A DNA stretch of 64,000 bases, taken from Castellaniella defragrans_A. Lineage in GTDB: Bacteria; Pseudomonadota; Gammaproteobacteria; Burkholderiales; Burkholderiaceae_B. The stretch lies in the NCBI RefSeq assembly GCF_040394755.1, contig NZ_JBEBRQ010000005.1; one strand, written 5' to 3'. Of the stretch, positions 33,367 to 41,865 are shown piece by piece. The notes under the pieces were generated by a model, which saw nothing but the letters and a program-made list of their open reading frames with translations, was not told the origin of the DNA and searched no databases. The translations under genes were made by a program, and so were the position numbers. The number at the start of each line of letters is the position of its first letter. The stretch's first letter is position 1.

Positions 33367-36159
33367 TCACTGCCAGCCAAACCGGCGGATATAGATTTTC
33401 TTCATCATGGTCGTCAGGATCGCGTAGCCCAGCAGGATGCCGGCCAGCCACGGAAAGTAGTCCGGGGGGAGGGCCTGGAGCTTGAAGTATTCCGCCGCCG
33501 GACTCATCGGCAGCACGATGCCGATGCTCATGATGAGCAGCGTCATGAGCGTCAGCGGCCAGGCGGCGCGGCTCTGGATGAATGGCAGCCTCGGGGTGCG
33601 GATCATGTGGACGATCAGGGTCTGCGTCAGCAGGCCGACCACGAACCAGCCCGATTGGAACAATGTCTGCCCGGCCTCCGTATTGGCGCCGAAGACATGC
33701 CACATGACCACGAATGTGGTGATGTCGAAGATCGAACTGATGGGGCCGAAGAAAATCATGAACCGCCCGATGTCCGCGGGATTCCATGTCAGCGGTCTGG
33801 CGATCAGCTCGTCGTCCACGGCGTCGAAGGGAATGGCGATCTGCGAGATGTCGTACAGGAGGTTCTGCACCAGCAATTGCAGCGGGAGCATGGGCAGAAA
33901 CGGCAGGAACGCGCTGCCCACGAGCACGGAGAATACGTTGCCGAAATTGGAGCTGGCGGTCATGCGGATGTACTTGAGCATGTTGCAGAAGGTCTTGCGG
34001 CCTTCCATGACGCCTTCTTCCAGGACCATCAGGCTCTTTTCGAGCAGGATGATGTCGGCGGCCTCCTTGGCGATGTCCACGGCCGAGTCCACCGAAATTC
34101 CGATGTCCGCCGCGCGCAAGGCGGGCGCATCGTTGATGCCGTCGCCCATGAAGCCGACCACGCGGCCGTTGCCGCGCAGGATGCGCACGATGCGTTCCTT
34201 GTCCTGCGGCGTCAGGCGAACGAAGAGATGGCAGGATTCGACGGCCTGGGCCAGGGCCGCGTCGCTCATGTTCTCGATCTGTGCACCCGACAAATAGCGG
34301 TCGTTCGTCAGACCGACCCGTCCGCAGACGTGCGCCGCGATCAGTTCACTATCGCCTGTCAGAACTTTGACCTGGACCCCGTGGTCCGCCAGCGCGCGCA
34401 GCGCCGGCGCGGTGGACTCCTTTGGCGGGTCGAGAAAGGCAATGTAGCCGATGAGCGTCAGTCCGGCTTCGTCGGCAACCGAATACGCGGTTTGCGATGG
34501 CGGCATTTCCTTCATGGCCACCGCGACGACGCGCAGCCCTTGCGCGTTCAGCTCGCGCGTCACGGCGCGAACGCGGTCCAGCAGCTCGCCGCCGAGCGGC
34601 ACGTGCCGGGGCCCTTGCGCCGTCTCGATGCGGATGCGCTCGCACACGGACAGTATTTCCTCGACCGCGCCTTTGCAGATCAGCTCGTGGTGGTCCTCGC
34701 ATTCCGAGACCACGACGGACATGCGGCGCCGGGCAAAATCGAATGGGATTTCATCGACCTTGCGATAGTCCTGCGCCACTCTCAGTTCCCGTTGCAGCTC
34801 GGCGTGTTCGAGCACGGCGTGATCGAGCAGATTTTTCAGGCCGGTCTGGTAGTAGCTGTTGAGATAGGCGTATCGCAGCACGTCGTCGGAGTTCGTGCCG
34901 AACGCATCCGTGTGCCGCTCCAGTGCGATCCTGTCTTGTGTGAGGGTTCCGGTCTTGTCGGTGCACAGAATGTCCATGGCGCCAAAATTCTGGATGGCGT
35001 CCAGGCGCTTGACGATGACCTTCTTGCGGGACATCACGACCGCGCCCTTGGCCAGGGTCGAGGTCACGATCATCGGCAGCATTTCCGGGGTCAGCCCGAC
35101 TGCGACCGAAAGCGCGAACAGCGCCGCCTCCACCCAGTCGCCTTTGGTGAAGCCGTTGATGAACAGGACGATCGGCACCATGACGAGCGCGAACCGGATG
35201 AGCAGCCAGCTCACGCTGTTGACGCCCGCCTCGAACGCCGTCGGCGTGCGATCCGCCGCCGTGACGCGCGCCGAAAGACCGCCGAAGTAGCTGCGGCTCC
35301 CCGTGGCGATGACCAGCGCGGTCGCCGCGCCCGAGACGACGTTGGTTCCCATGAAAACCAGATTGGGGGCGTCGAATATCGTTTCGAATGGCTGGGCGAT
35401 GCCGGTGAATTTTTCGACGGGCAGCGATTCCCCCGTCATCGCCGCCTGCGCGATGAACAGGTCTTTCGCGGTCAGCAGGCGGCAGTCGGCGGGGATCATG
35501 TCGCCCGCGGAAAGGACGATGTGGTCGCCGGGCACGAGGTCGCGGATCGGAACCTCGATCCGCGCGGCGGCCCCGTGCCCCTGGAGATTGACGCCGAAGA
35601 ACTTTTCGCTGATTTCGACGACCTGATCGTCGACCGTCCGGCGCCGGATCACCGTCGCCGTATTGCTGACCATCGCCTTTAGCCGTTCGGCCGCGTGATT
35701 CGAGCGGCCTTCCTGCACGAACCGGATCACGGTGCTCAGAGCCACCATCGTGCCGATCACGGCGGTGGCCTCCATGTCCTCCGTCACGAAGGACACCCCC
35801 GCCAGCAGGGTCAGCAGCAGATTGAACGGGTTTTTGTAGCAATGCCAGAGGTGCAGCCACCTCGGCAAGGGTTTTTCGTGTTCCACCTCGTTCGGCCCCA
35901 CGCGAGCGCGGCGCTCTTTGGCTTGCGCCTGCGTCAATCCGTCCTCGTGGGACGCCATGCGAGCGAGCGCGCTGGCGACATCGTCGGATGCGATGCGCCG
36001 CATGTCGCTGGAAACAGGCGCGGATGCGGCCCGTCCTTCGTCGCCGCCCGTCCTGCGCAGGCCCCAGAGAATGGCCTGACGCCTGAAGTGGCGATTCGTG
36101 CGCCGCCGATCGAGGAAACCGCTGAAAAGATTTTTCAGCATATGGTCGATGATGCTCAT
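33367..36159 (-). CDS. mgtA: Magnesium-translocating P-type ATPase (MgtA type)
   Basis: The 930-residue P3B ATPase has the N-terminal cytoplasmic part, the TGES actuator loop (MTGESLPVEKF), the phosphorylation site CTDKTGTLTQD and the hinge GDGINDAPALR. Ten helices are expected; the Mg2+-specific M4 region reads SVAVGLTPEMLPMIVTSTLAKGA. It imports Mg2+ down its gradient and is normally induced by low Mg2+ or envelope stress. I start at MSIIDHMLKN (36159). The stop lies 47 bp before the sensor kinase start, so the three genes may form one unit. Confidence 0.93.
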   Translation of the reverse strand: MSIIDHMLKNLFSGFLDRRRTNRHFRRQAILWGLRRTGGDEGRAASAPVSSDMRRIASDDVASALARMASHEDGLTQAQAKERRARVGPNEVEHEKPLPRWLHLWHCYKNPFNLLLTLLAGVSFVTEDMEATAVIGTMVALSTVIRFVQEGRSNHAAERLKAMVSNTATVIRRRTVDDQVVEISEKFFGVNLQGHGAAARIEVPIRDLVPGDHIVLSAGDMIPADCRLLTAKDLFIAQAAMTGESLPVEKFTGIAQPFETIFDAPNLVFMGTNVVSGAATALVIATGSRSYFGGLSARVTAADRTPTAFEAGVNSVSWLLIRFALVMVPIVLFINGFTKGDWVEAALFALSVAVGLTPEMLPMIVTSTLAKGAVVMSRKKVIVKRLDAIQNFGAMDILCTDKTGTLTQDRIALERHTDAFGTNSDDVLRYAYLNSYYQTGLKNLLDHAVLEHAELQRELRVAQDYRKVDEIPFDFARRRMSVVVSECEDHHELICKGAVEEILSVCERIRIETAQGPRHVPLGGELLDRVRAVTRELNAQGLRVVAVAMKEMPPSQTAYSVADEAGLTLIGYIAFLDPPKESTAPALRALADHGVQVKVLTGDSELIAAHVCGRVGLTNDRYLSGAQIENMSDAALAQAVESCHLFVRLTPQDKERIVRILRGNGRVVGFMGDGINDAPALRAADIGISVDSAVDIAKEAADIILLEKSLMVLEEGVMEGRKTFCNMLKYIRMTASSNFGNVFSVLVGSAFLPFLPMLPLQLLVQNLLYDISQIAIPFDAVDDELIARPLTWNPADIGRFMIFFGPISSIFDITTFVVMWHVFGANTEAGQTLFQSGWFVVGLLTQTLIVHMIRTPRLPFIQSRAAWPLTLMTLLIMSIGIVLPMSPAAEYFKLQALPPDYFPWLAGILLGYAILTTMMKKIYIRRFGWQ

Positions 36160-36478
36160 GGGATCTCTCGCATTTCTGATAGGCATCTATGCAGACAGCG
36201 CGAATTTTCCCATCGGTGATGCGTGATTGCCAGCAGGCATTGGTACTTGGTGGGTATACCAAGGTATATCTTTGCGGAGAGCCTCTGAATGAGTTGTCGC
36301 GTTGTTAGTCCGCCCTATTTCTGATTGAATGTGGGCCGGCAGGGTGTTATTTGTCTGAGCGCGTGAGTCGTTTGAATTCGCCCTGGCGGACCCTGCCTGG
36401 CCGAAAACTGCTGATTGTGTATATTCTCAATGACAATTTATCTGCCATAATCATTTGTTTATCGTTTCGGGTGTGTGA
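36160..36478. promoter_or_regulatory. Divergent intergenic region with inverted repeat upstream of mgtA
   Basis: This 319-bp region contains the 8-bp palindrome GGTATACC (36253-36260) nested in TTGGT...ACCAA (36248-36262), about 90 bp upstream of mgtA and a candidate operator. No MgtA-type leader, riboswitch or Mg-box hexamer repeat could be recognised. The right half is AT-rich and probably holds the promoter of the orphan gene at 36479. Confidence 0.35.
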
Positions 36479-37183
36479 ATGGAAAAGAAAAAATCTGCCA
36501 TGGCGCTGGAATATATTGTCACTCAGAGGCCATATGTTCCAGCCAGCTTTCCGTCTGCTTATGAGCGTTTTCTGAATAAATGTGCTACACGAAGCTTGAT
36601 ATTTTCAGGGCTTGGGTTCGCAATTCTTGTGATTCTCGTGATCTTCCATATGAGAGTGGGGCTCAATGATTCCTGGATGATGGTCGCATTGGTTCTGGGG
36701 GTTGCCGTTCAGGGGTTGGCGTTGCTGTCGCTGGTATTGCAGCCAATGTCTGTAATGCCGGAGATATTTCATTTCAAGAAACGAAGTATGGATAATTTCA
36801 TCAAAGAAATTGATCATGATGAAAAAATCGTTGATGAGCTGGTTTCTTATCCTAAAGAAGCCCTTGCTAGCACCTTGTATTGGTTGACTGTCAAGATCGA
36901 TAGAATAGAAAGACGTGTCAGAGCGTTTGTCGGGGATAAGACGGCCGTGCTTTCGCTGGTGGTCTTGGCAGGCACGCTATTGAAGGACGCAGGCGCATTG
37001 GGTTTGATCGGACTTGATTTTGGAATGCAAGAAGGGTCGTATATTCATATGCTGATTTATTGGTTCTTCTCCTTTCTGCTTGGCGGAGCCATCGGGGCGT
37101 TGATATACAAGACTGCCGGAGAGCGATTACGTTATTATCGCGAACTCACCCAGGCCGCTCTTGAAAGACAGTCGGTGCCTTGA
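36479..37183 (+). CDS. Unrecognised membrane protein, low GC
   Basis: This 234-residue protein of unknown family has two helices near residues 40-85, a charged cytoplasmic stretch (FHFKKRSMDNFIKEIDHDEKIVDELV) and two more hydrophobic segments near 155-175 and 190-210. Codon use is visibly poorer in G and C than in all its neighbours, and it is a single gene flanked by core-like genes, so recent acquisition is plausible. An internal ATG at 36500 is an alternative start. Confidence 0.65.
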   Translation: MEKKKSAMALEYIVTQRPYVPASFPSAYERFLNKCATRSLIFSGLGFAILVILVIFHMRVGLNDSWMMVALVLGVAVQGLALLSLVLQPMSVMPEIFHFKKRSMDNFIKEIDHDEKIVDELVSYPKEALASTLYWLTVKIDRIERRVRAFVGDKTAVLSLVVLAGTLLKDAGALGLIGLDFGMQEGSYIHMLIYWFFSFLLGGAIGALIYKTAGERLRYYRELTQAALERQSVP

Positions 37184-37258
37184 GTTTTGTGATCCGGCCT
37201 GTTCTGTGCTGCAGCATCGGACCACTGTTGGAGCGGGGGGCCAGACCAGGGCAAGACC

Positions 37259-37741
37259 TCATGACCACGACAGATCCGGCTTGACCACCATCAGGAAATA
37301 CACCGCCAGCATGGCGATGAAGGCCGGATAGCCGAGACTTTCCCAGATGCGTGCGAGGCGCCAGTAGGGCGCCGGCAAGACCTCCAATCCATGTTGCGCG
37401 GCATCGGTGGCGATTCTGTTGAGCCTGACCTGAATCCACACGACTGGCAGCCAGCACAGGCCCGCGACCACATAGAGCGCGATGGAGACCGCCACCCAGG
37501 GCGTGCTCCAGGCCCATCCCGCGGCGTAGGCCAGCCAGAGTCCCGAGAGCGGCTGGAAAATCACGGCCGGCGTCGTGAACCACCAATCGGCGCGCACGAC
37601 CAGCCGCGACACGGCGGCGATCGCCGGCACCGACCGTGTGCGGTTCGTGAAAAACAAGTAGAACGCGCTGCCAAAACCAGTGCCGACCATCAGGACCGAG
37701 GATACGATGTGCAGCGTCTTGATCAAGAGATAGGTGTTCAT
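37259..37741 (-). CDS. DUF2269 family membrane protein
   Basis: The 160-residue protein has four helices and the N-terminal pattern LLIKTLHIVSSVLMVGTGFGSAFYLF typical of DUF2269, followed by ADWWFTTPAVIFQPLSGLWLA. Its function is unknown. Its start overlaps the stop of the SDR-DoxX fusion gene (ATGA), so the two are coupled; both are likely controlled by the regulator at 39153. Confidence 0.8.
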   Translation of the reverse strand: MNTYLLIKTLHIVSSVLMVGTGFGSAFYLFFTNRTRSVPAIAAVSRLVVRADWWFTTPAVIFQPLSGLWLAYAAGWAWSTPWVAVSIALYVVAGLCWLPVVWIQVRLNRIATDAAQHGLEVLPAPYWRLARIWESLGYPAFIAMLAVYFLMVVKPDLSWS

Positions 37742-39000
37742 GGTTGCGGCTCCTCGTTCAACAGCACGATCAGCAATGCGAGGATGGGGATGTTTTTCAG
37801 GATCGGGCCAAAGGGGTCGATCAGGAACTCAGGCAGCACGATGGCGATCAGCGCGCTATAGATCAGCACGACCGCCATCTGGATCAGCCAGAGCCTGCGC
37901 CCGGGCTTGATCAGGGTGGCGATGCCCAGGCCGAAGTCGAGCGCGCATGCGCCATAGAATGCGAACCCGGCCGCGATCCCTTGCAGATTGAACCGCTCCA
38001 GCAGTGCGAAGCTGGCGGCGCGTGGATAAAGCGCCAGGCTGACGATCGCGGACATGATCCACACCACCGCCAGCGCGAGGCGCAGCATCATTGGCTGCCA
38101 GGCGGCGACAGCCTCGGCCCGCAGGGCCGGCGCGGCGGCGGGTTCGATGAAAGTCTCGATGCCGCGCGGCGCCTTTCCCAGGACGCTGGCGGTTTGCCGG
38201 GCATCCGCTGTATTGCCCCGCCGCAGCATACGCCATGTCTCGGGCGTCAGCGTCGAGCTGGGAATCCAGCCGCCGATGGCCGCCGTCCCGCGCATGACCC
38301 AGGCCGGGATGCCGACTGGGATGGCCGCGGGCAACCCCATGCCTTTGCGATAAAGGCCGAGCATTTCCCGGTAGCTGACGGGTGTGCCGCCGACCGCCTC
38401 GATGCAGGCCGGGTGGTCGGCGTCGTCCCCGGCATCGAGCAGGCGCGAGACCAGCCCGGACAGGTCGTCGACATGGATGGGGCGCAGTGCCTGGCGTCCC
38501 CCCGCCGGCAGCGGGTGGATGGGCAGGCTCGCCATGACACGGAAAAAACTGGCGGAATCGCCGTCGTGTCCGTACACCAGGGAGGGGCGGATCACGTGCG
38601 CGGGCAGCGCTTGCGCCAACAGGAAATCGTCCGCCGCGCACTTGCTCGCAAAGTACGGGGTTTCGCGCGAATCGGCGCCCAAGGCCGAAATCTGGATGAC
38701 CCGCCGCACATCGCGCTGCCGGCACGCGGCAAACAGCGCGATCGGCGCCTGGGCATGCAGGCATTCGAAAGTCTGCCCGCCGCGTTCGACGAGGATGCCG
38801 ACCGCGTTGACGACGGCGTCGATGCCCTCCAGCCTGGCCAGCCACTGTTCGGCCGAGAGATCGGCCATATAGTCGATGGCGATCTCCGCCGGGCTTGCCG
38901 GCCGCCGGACTCCGCGCACCACTTGATGACCGTCGCGCGCCAGGCGGTCGGCGATGGCGCGGCCCACGAATCCGCTGGCACCGCATACCAATACTTTCAT
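37738..39000 (-). CDS. NAD(P)-binding SDR protein fused to a DoxX-like membrane domain
   Basis: Residues 1-290 form an atypical extended SDR/NDUFA9-like Rossmann domain (VLVCGASGFVGRAIADRL, VNAVGILVERGG, IQISALGAD, HVIRPSLVYG). Residues 300-420 contain four hydrophobic helices resembling DoxX (WIMSAIVSLALYP, CALDFGLGIATLIKPGRRLW). Fusions of this kind are known in annotated genomes, but the physiological reaction is unclear. A perfect inverted repeat at 39088-39107, just upstream, matches one before the regulator gene at 39153. Confidence 0.82.
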   Translation of the reverse strand: MKVLVCGASGFVGRAIADRLARDGHQVVRGVRRPASPAEIAIDYMADLSAEQWLARLEGIDAVVNAVGILVERGGQTFECLHAQAPIALFAACRQRDVRRVIQISALGADSRETPYFASKCAADDFLLAQALPAHVIRPSLVYGHDGDSASFFRVMASLPIHPLPAGGRQALRPIHVDDLSGLVSRLLDAGDDADHPACIEAVGGTPVSYREMLGLYRKGMGLPAAIPVGIPAWVMRGTAAIGGWIPSSTLTPETWRMLRRGNTADARQTASVLGKAPRGIETFIEPAAAPALRAEAVAAWQPMMLRLALAVVWIMSAIVSLALYPRAASFALLERFNLQGIAAGFAFYGACALDFGLGIATLIKPGRRLWLIQMAVVLIYSALIAIVLPEFLIDPFGPILKNIPILALLIVLLNEEPQP

Positions 39001-39087
39001 GATGCGCTCCTGTTGGCGGTCCGGCAGTCATGGTGTGCGAGGGACGAGTGGATCGGCTGCATGACAGGCTCCTTGTTTATTACAGTA

Positions 39088-39107
39088 ATTTCTGTCAAAA
39101 CAGAAAT
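39088..39107. promoter_or_regulatory. Operator upstream of the SDR-DoxX/DUF2269 operon
   Basis: ATTTCTGT-CAAA-ACAGAAAT is a perfect 8-bp inverted repeat 88 bp before the SDR-DoxX start and 46 bp from the 3' end of the regulator gene. A near-identical site lies at 39708-39727 ahead of that regulator. The sharing makes this a likely binding site of the GbsR/MarR-type protein. Confidence 0.65.
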
Positions 39108-39152
39108 ATCAGCTTTCAAAAAAACGGACTGAGCCGTCTGCCACATGACATG

Positions 39153-39683
39153 CTACGTTTTGCTCCGGCGAACCGTGCGGCTGATGCGTGCGCCGATGCC
39201 CAAGGTCTTCATCAAGGTTTCGGATTTGAGACGCAACATTTCGTCGGCCCAGGTAGTCATCGTTTCCATGAAGGCCAGCGTTTCCCTGATGCGCTGGGCG
39301 CTGTCTTTGGGTTCCAGGTCGAGATCCGGGCTCATCAGGCAATCGCGCAGCACGGTCAGGGTCGGGTCGATTTCACGCTGGCGCCGGCCTTCGACGATCA
39401 GCCGGAACAGTTCCCAGATATCGGTCGAGGTTTCGAAATGGTCGCGCCTGTCCCCGATGGTGTGCACCACGCGTACCAGTTTCCAGGATTGCAGTTCTTT
39501 CAGGCTGTTGCTGACGTTCGAACGGGCGACCACGAGCGTTTCCGCGATCTCGTCGGCGGCCATCGGCCTGCCGGCCAGAAACAGCAACGCGTGGATTTGC
39601 GCGACGGTACGATTGACCCCCCAGCGGGAGCCCATTTCGCCCCAGTGCAGAATGAATCGTTCGGAGACCGGTGTGAGTTTCAT
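39153..39683 (-). CDS. GbsR/MarR-family transcriptional regulator
   Basis: The 176-residue protein matches the GbsR subfamily: RFILHWGEMGSRWGVNRTVAQIHALLFLAGRPMAADEIAETLVVARSNVSNSLKELQSWKLVRVV is the winged-helix domain, followed by a helical dimerisation region. I start at MKLTPVS (39683). It is transcribed in the same direction as the SDR-DoxX operon, 152 bp upstream of its start. Matching operators before itself and before that operon suggest autoregulation and control of its neighbours. Confidence 0.85.
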   Translation of the reverse strand: MKLTPVSERFILHWGEMGSRWGVNRTVAQIHALLFLAGRPMAADEIAETLVVARSNVSNSLKELQSWKLVRVVHTIGDRRDHFETSTDIWELFRLIVEGRRQREIDPTLTVLRDCLMSPDLDLEPKDSAQRIRETLAFMETMTTWADEMLRLKSETLMKTLGIGARISRTVRRSKT

Positions 39684-39707
39684 GCGGTCAATGTATTGAT
39701 TTCTGAA

Positions 39708-39727
39708 ATTTCTGTCAAGAGAGAAAT
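39708..39727. promoter_or_regulatory. Autoregulatory operator of the GbsR-type regulator
   Basis: ATTTCTGT-CAAG-AGAGAAAT is an inverted repeat with one mismatch, same half-site and same 4-bp spacer as the perfect site at 39088-39107. It starts 25 bp upstream of the regulator's start codon, where it would overlap the core promoter. Confidence 0.65.
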
Positions 39728-39814
39728 TTTGGATCTTCGGCGTTTGCCTGTATGCTCTCCGCCTGGATCGTGGAGAAATCGCCTGATTCATGGATGTACC
39801 CATGAAACTGAAAA

Positions 39815-39852
39815 CGAAAAAGGACTTGCCGGGGGTCACCTTGCAAGTCCTT
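39815..39852 (-). terminator. Rho-independent terminator of tRNA-Pro
   Basis: On the minus strand AAGGACTTGC pairs with GCAAGTCCTT around a 13-base loop, followed by TTTCGTTTT. It starts 9 bp beyond the tRNA-Pro 3' end. The terminator after the tRNA-Asn fragment at 59136 has the same style. Confidence 0.8.
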
Positions 39853-39860
39853 GATTTCAT

Positions 39861-39937
39861 TGGTCGGGGCGGCGGGATTCGAACTCGCGACCCTCTGCTC
39901 CCAAAGCAGATGCGCTACCAGGCTGCGCTACGCCCCG
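39861..39937 (-). tRNA. tRNA-Pro (anticodon TGG)
   Basis: This 77-nt cloverleaf on the minus strand has acceptor stem CGGGGCG/CGCCCCG, anticodon loop CTTTGGG with anticodon TGG flanked by the stem TCTGC/GCAGA, T-arm GCGAGTTCGAATCCCGC and an encoded CCA end. It is intact and not associated with an inserted element here. Confidence 0.95.
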
Positions 39938-39966
39938 ACTGAGGGGCTGATTCTAGCATGTCCCTT

Positions 39967-41862
39967 TTACGCGAGGGTCTTGAGCTTCAGCTCCGGCAGG
40001 GTATATGCCTGGTGGCGGTAGACCCAGGCGGGCCACAGGGCGTGGGCCAGCGCGGTGCGCGTGAGCGCCGGGTCCCCGGGCAGGGGGTCGTAGCGATCGG
40101 GCGCGGTGTAGCGGTAGGTGCGCGCGGCCTGCTGCGGCTCCAGAACCACCAGCGTGTCGCCGCTGAGGTAGCCGTAGTTTTCCTCGAATTGCATCATGGC
40201 GCGGCCGCCGCCGTCGCGGGTCAGGTCATGGCCGATCATGGGATGGCGGTCGCTCACGCCGAGCAGCGACAGCAGGGTGGGCGGCAGGTCGATCTGGCTG
40301 ATGATGCGCTCGTCGCGCCGGGGCTCGATGCCGCCGCCTACGATCAGGGCCGGGATGTGGAAGTGCCGCAGGGGCACGAGCTGCGCGCCGCCGACGCGCG
40401 AATCGTGGTCGGCCACGATCAGAAACACGGTATTGTCCCAGTAGTCCGACTGGCGTGCCTGCTCGAAGAACCGCCCGATGGCCCAGTCCGCGTAGCGCAC
40501 GGTGTTCTCGACGGTGGCCGGATTGCCCTCGACGGGAAAGCGGCCCGCCGGATATTCCCAGGGCGTGTGGTTGCTGACCGAGAACGCCAGCGTCAGGGTC
40601 GGTTGCGCGCCATCGGATTCGAGCAGCGTGTGCAGTTTGGCGAACATGTCCTCATCGCTCGCGCCCCAGGTGCCGACGAAGGCCGGCGATTCGAAGGTGG
40701 GCAGGTCATGGAGCTCATCGAAACCGTTGCCCAGAAAGAAGCTTTTCATATTGTCGAAGTGTGCCTCGCCGCCGTAGATGAAGCGCGAGCGGTAGCCATG
40801 CCGCCGCAAAAGCTGCGCCAGCGTGAAGAACCGGCTCTGGGCGTTGGTCAGACGCAGCGCGGCGTCCGACACTGTGGGCGGAAAACCCGCCGTCACCGCC
40901 TCCAGGCCGCGCACGGAACGCGTGCCGGTGGCGTATGCGCGCGTGAAGTTCCAGCCTTGCGCGGCCAGCGCGTCGAGGCAGGGCGTCAGGCCCGCGCCGC
41001 CGAGATTGCCGACGTACTGCGCCCCCAGGCTTTCCTCGACGATGAGCACCAGGTTCAGCGGCTGCGCCGGGCGGCGGCTGGCGTCCTGGGCGTGCAGCGA
41101 GGGAATGTCGGTGCCCGAGGGCGGAAAGCCCGCCTGTTCGTGGACCAGGGTGTGCATTTCATCGTCCGGCATGTCGCCGTAGACATCGGCGGCCGAGCGC
41201 TCGTTCTTGATGGCGTAGAGGGCGAACAGGACGCTGTAGAGCGAATTGAGCGGCAAGGTGTTGAGCAGGCTGTCGCCGCACCAGGCGACCGAGGCCGGGT
41301 TGATGGGCCGGTGCCCGAGCGTGCCGCGGATCGCAAGCGCAACGACGGCGGCAACCGCCAGGCTGATCACCGGGCGCCACCAGAATCCCGGCAGCGTGTC
41401 GGGCGCGGCCCGGCCAAAGGCGAGCCATCCCAGGCAGGCCGCCAGTGCCAGCACGAGGAACGCAGCGAGCAGGACGAGCTTGTAGCCCTTCCAGAGCATG
41501 CCGAAGACCTCTTTGGGGTACTTCAGATACTCGATGTAGAGGCGGTTGGGGCGACTGTCGTATTCGCGGATGAACTGCGGGGTCGAGACCTCCAGCAGCA
41601 CCATCAGCATCCAGGCCGCCATCAGCCAGAGGCCGGTGATCGCGATCGCCAGCGGCTGGTCGCCCACCCAGGGGGCGAACAGGGCCGGGATGCCCGCCCA
41701 CATGGCGATCTGGTTCAGGTCGATGCGCAGGCCCCAGGCGAGGATCTTGCGCGGGCCGCCCGCGGCGCGCACGCGCGGCCACAGCCAGGCGATCAGCAGG
41801 AGCCGGCTGAGCGTCAGCAGCACCAGCGCATAGAGGGCGAAGCCGAGGACCTGGGCGCTCAT
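39967..41862 (-). CDS. LtaS-like membrane phosphotransferase/sulfatase family protein
   Basis: The 631-residue protein has about five N-terminal helices (residues 1-180) and an extracytoplasmic alkaline-phosphatase-superfamily domain. The metal and nucleophile signatures are VLIVEESLGAQ and the Thr of YATGTRSVRG, with IYGGEAHFDN and LIVADHDSRVGG later. Such proteins transfer phosphoglycerol or phosphoethanolamine groups to envelope glycans in Gram-negatives; the acceptor is unknown. Its start is 3 bp downstream of the pldA stop, so the two are probably cotranscribed. Confidence 0.85.
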   Translation of the reverse strand: MSAQVLGFALYALVLLTLSRLLLIAWLWPRVRAAGGPRKILAWGLRIDLNQIAMWAGIPALFAPWVGDQPLAIAITGLWLMAAWMLMVLLEVSTPQFIREYDSRPNRLYIEYLKYPKEVFGMLWKGYKLVLLAAFLVLALAACLGWLAFGRAAPDTLPGFWWRPVISLAVAAVVALAIRGTLGHRPINPASVAWCGDSLLNTLPLNSLYSVLFALYAIKNERSAADVYGDMPDDEMHTLVHEQAGFPPSGTDIPSLHAQDASRRPAQPLNLVLIVEESLGAQYVGNLGGAGLTPCLDALAAQGWNFTRAYATGTRSVRGLEAVTAGFPPTVSDAALRLTNAQSRFFTLAQLLRRHGYRSRFIYGGEAHFDNMKSFFLGNGFDELHDLPTFESPAFVGTWGASDEDMFAKLHTLLESDGAQPTLTLAFSVSNHTPWEYPAGRFPVEGNPATVENTVRYADWAIGRFFEQARQSDYWDNTVFLIVADHDSRVGGAQLVPLRHFHIPALIVGGGIEPRRDERIISQIDLPPTLLSLLGVSDRHPMIGHDLTRDGGGRAMMQFEENYGYLSGDTLVVLEPQQAARTYRYTAPDRYDPLPGDPALTRTALAHALWPAWVYRHQAYTLPELKLKTLA

Positions 41863-41865
41863 GGT

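Noticed and set aside
33292..35682. 796-codon plus-strand frame opposite mgtA
   Set aside because: Antisense shadow; all P-type ATPase motifs are on the minus strand.
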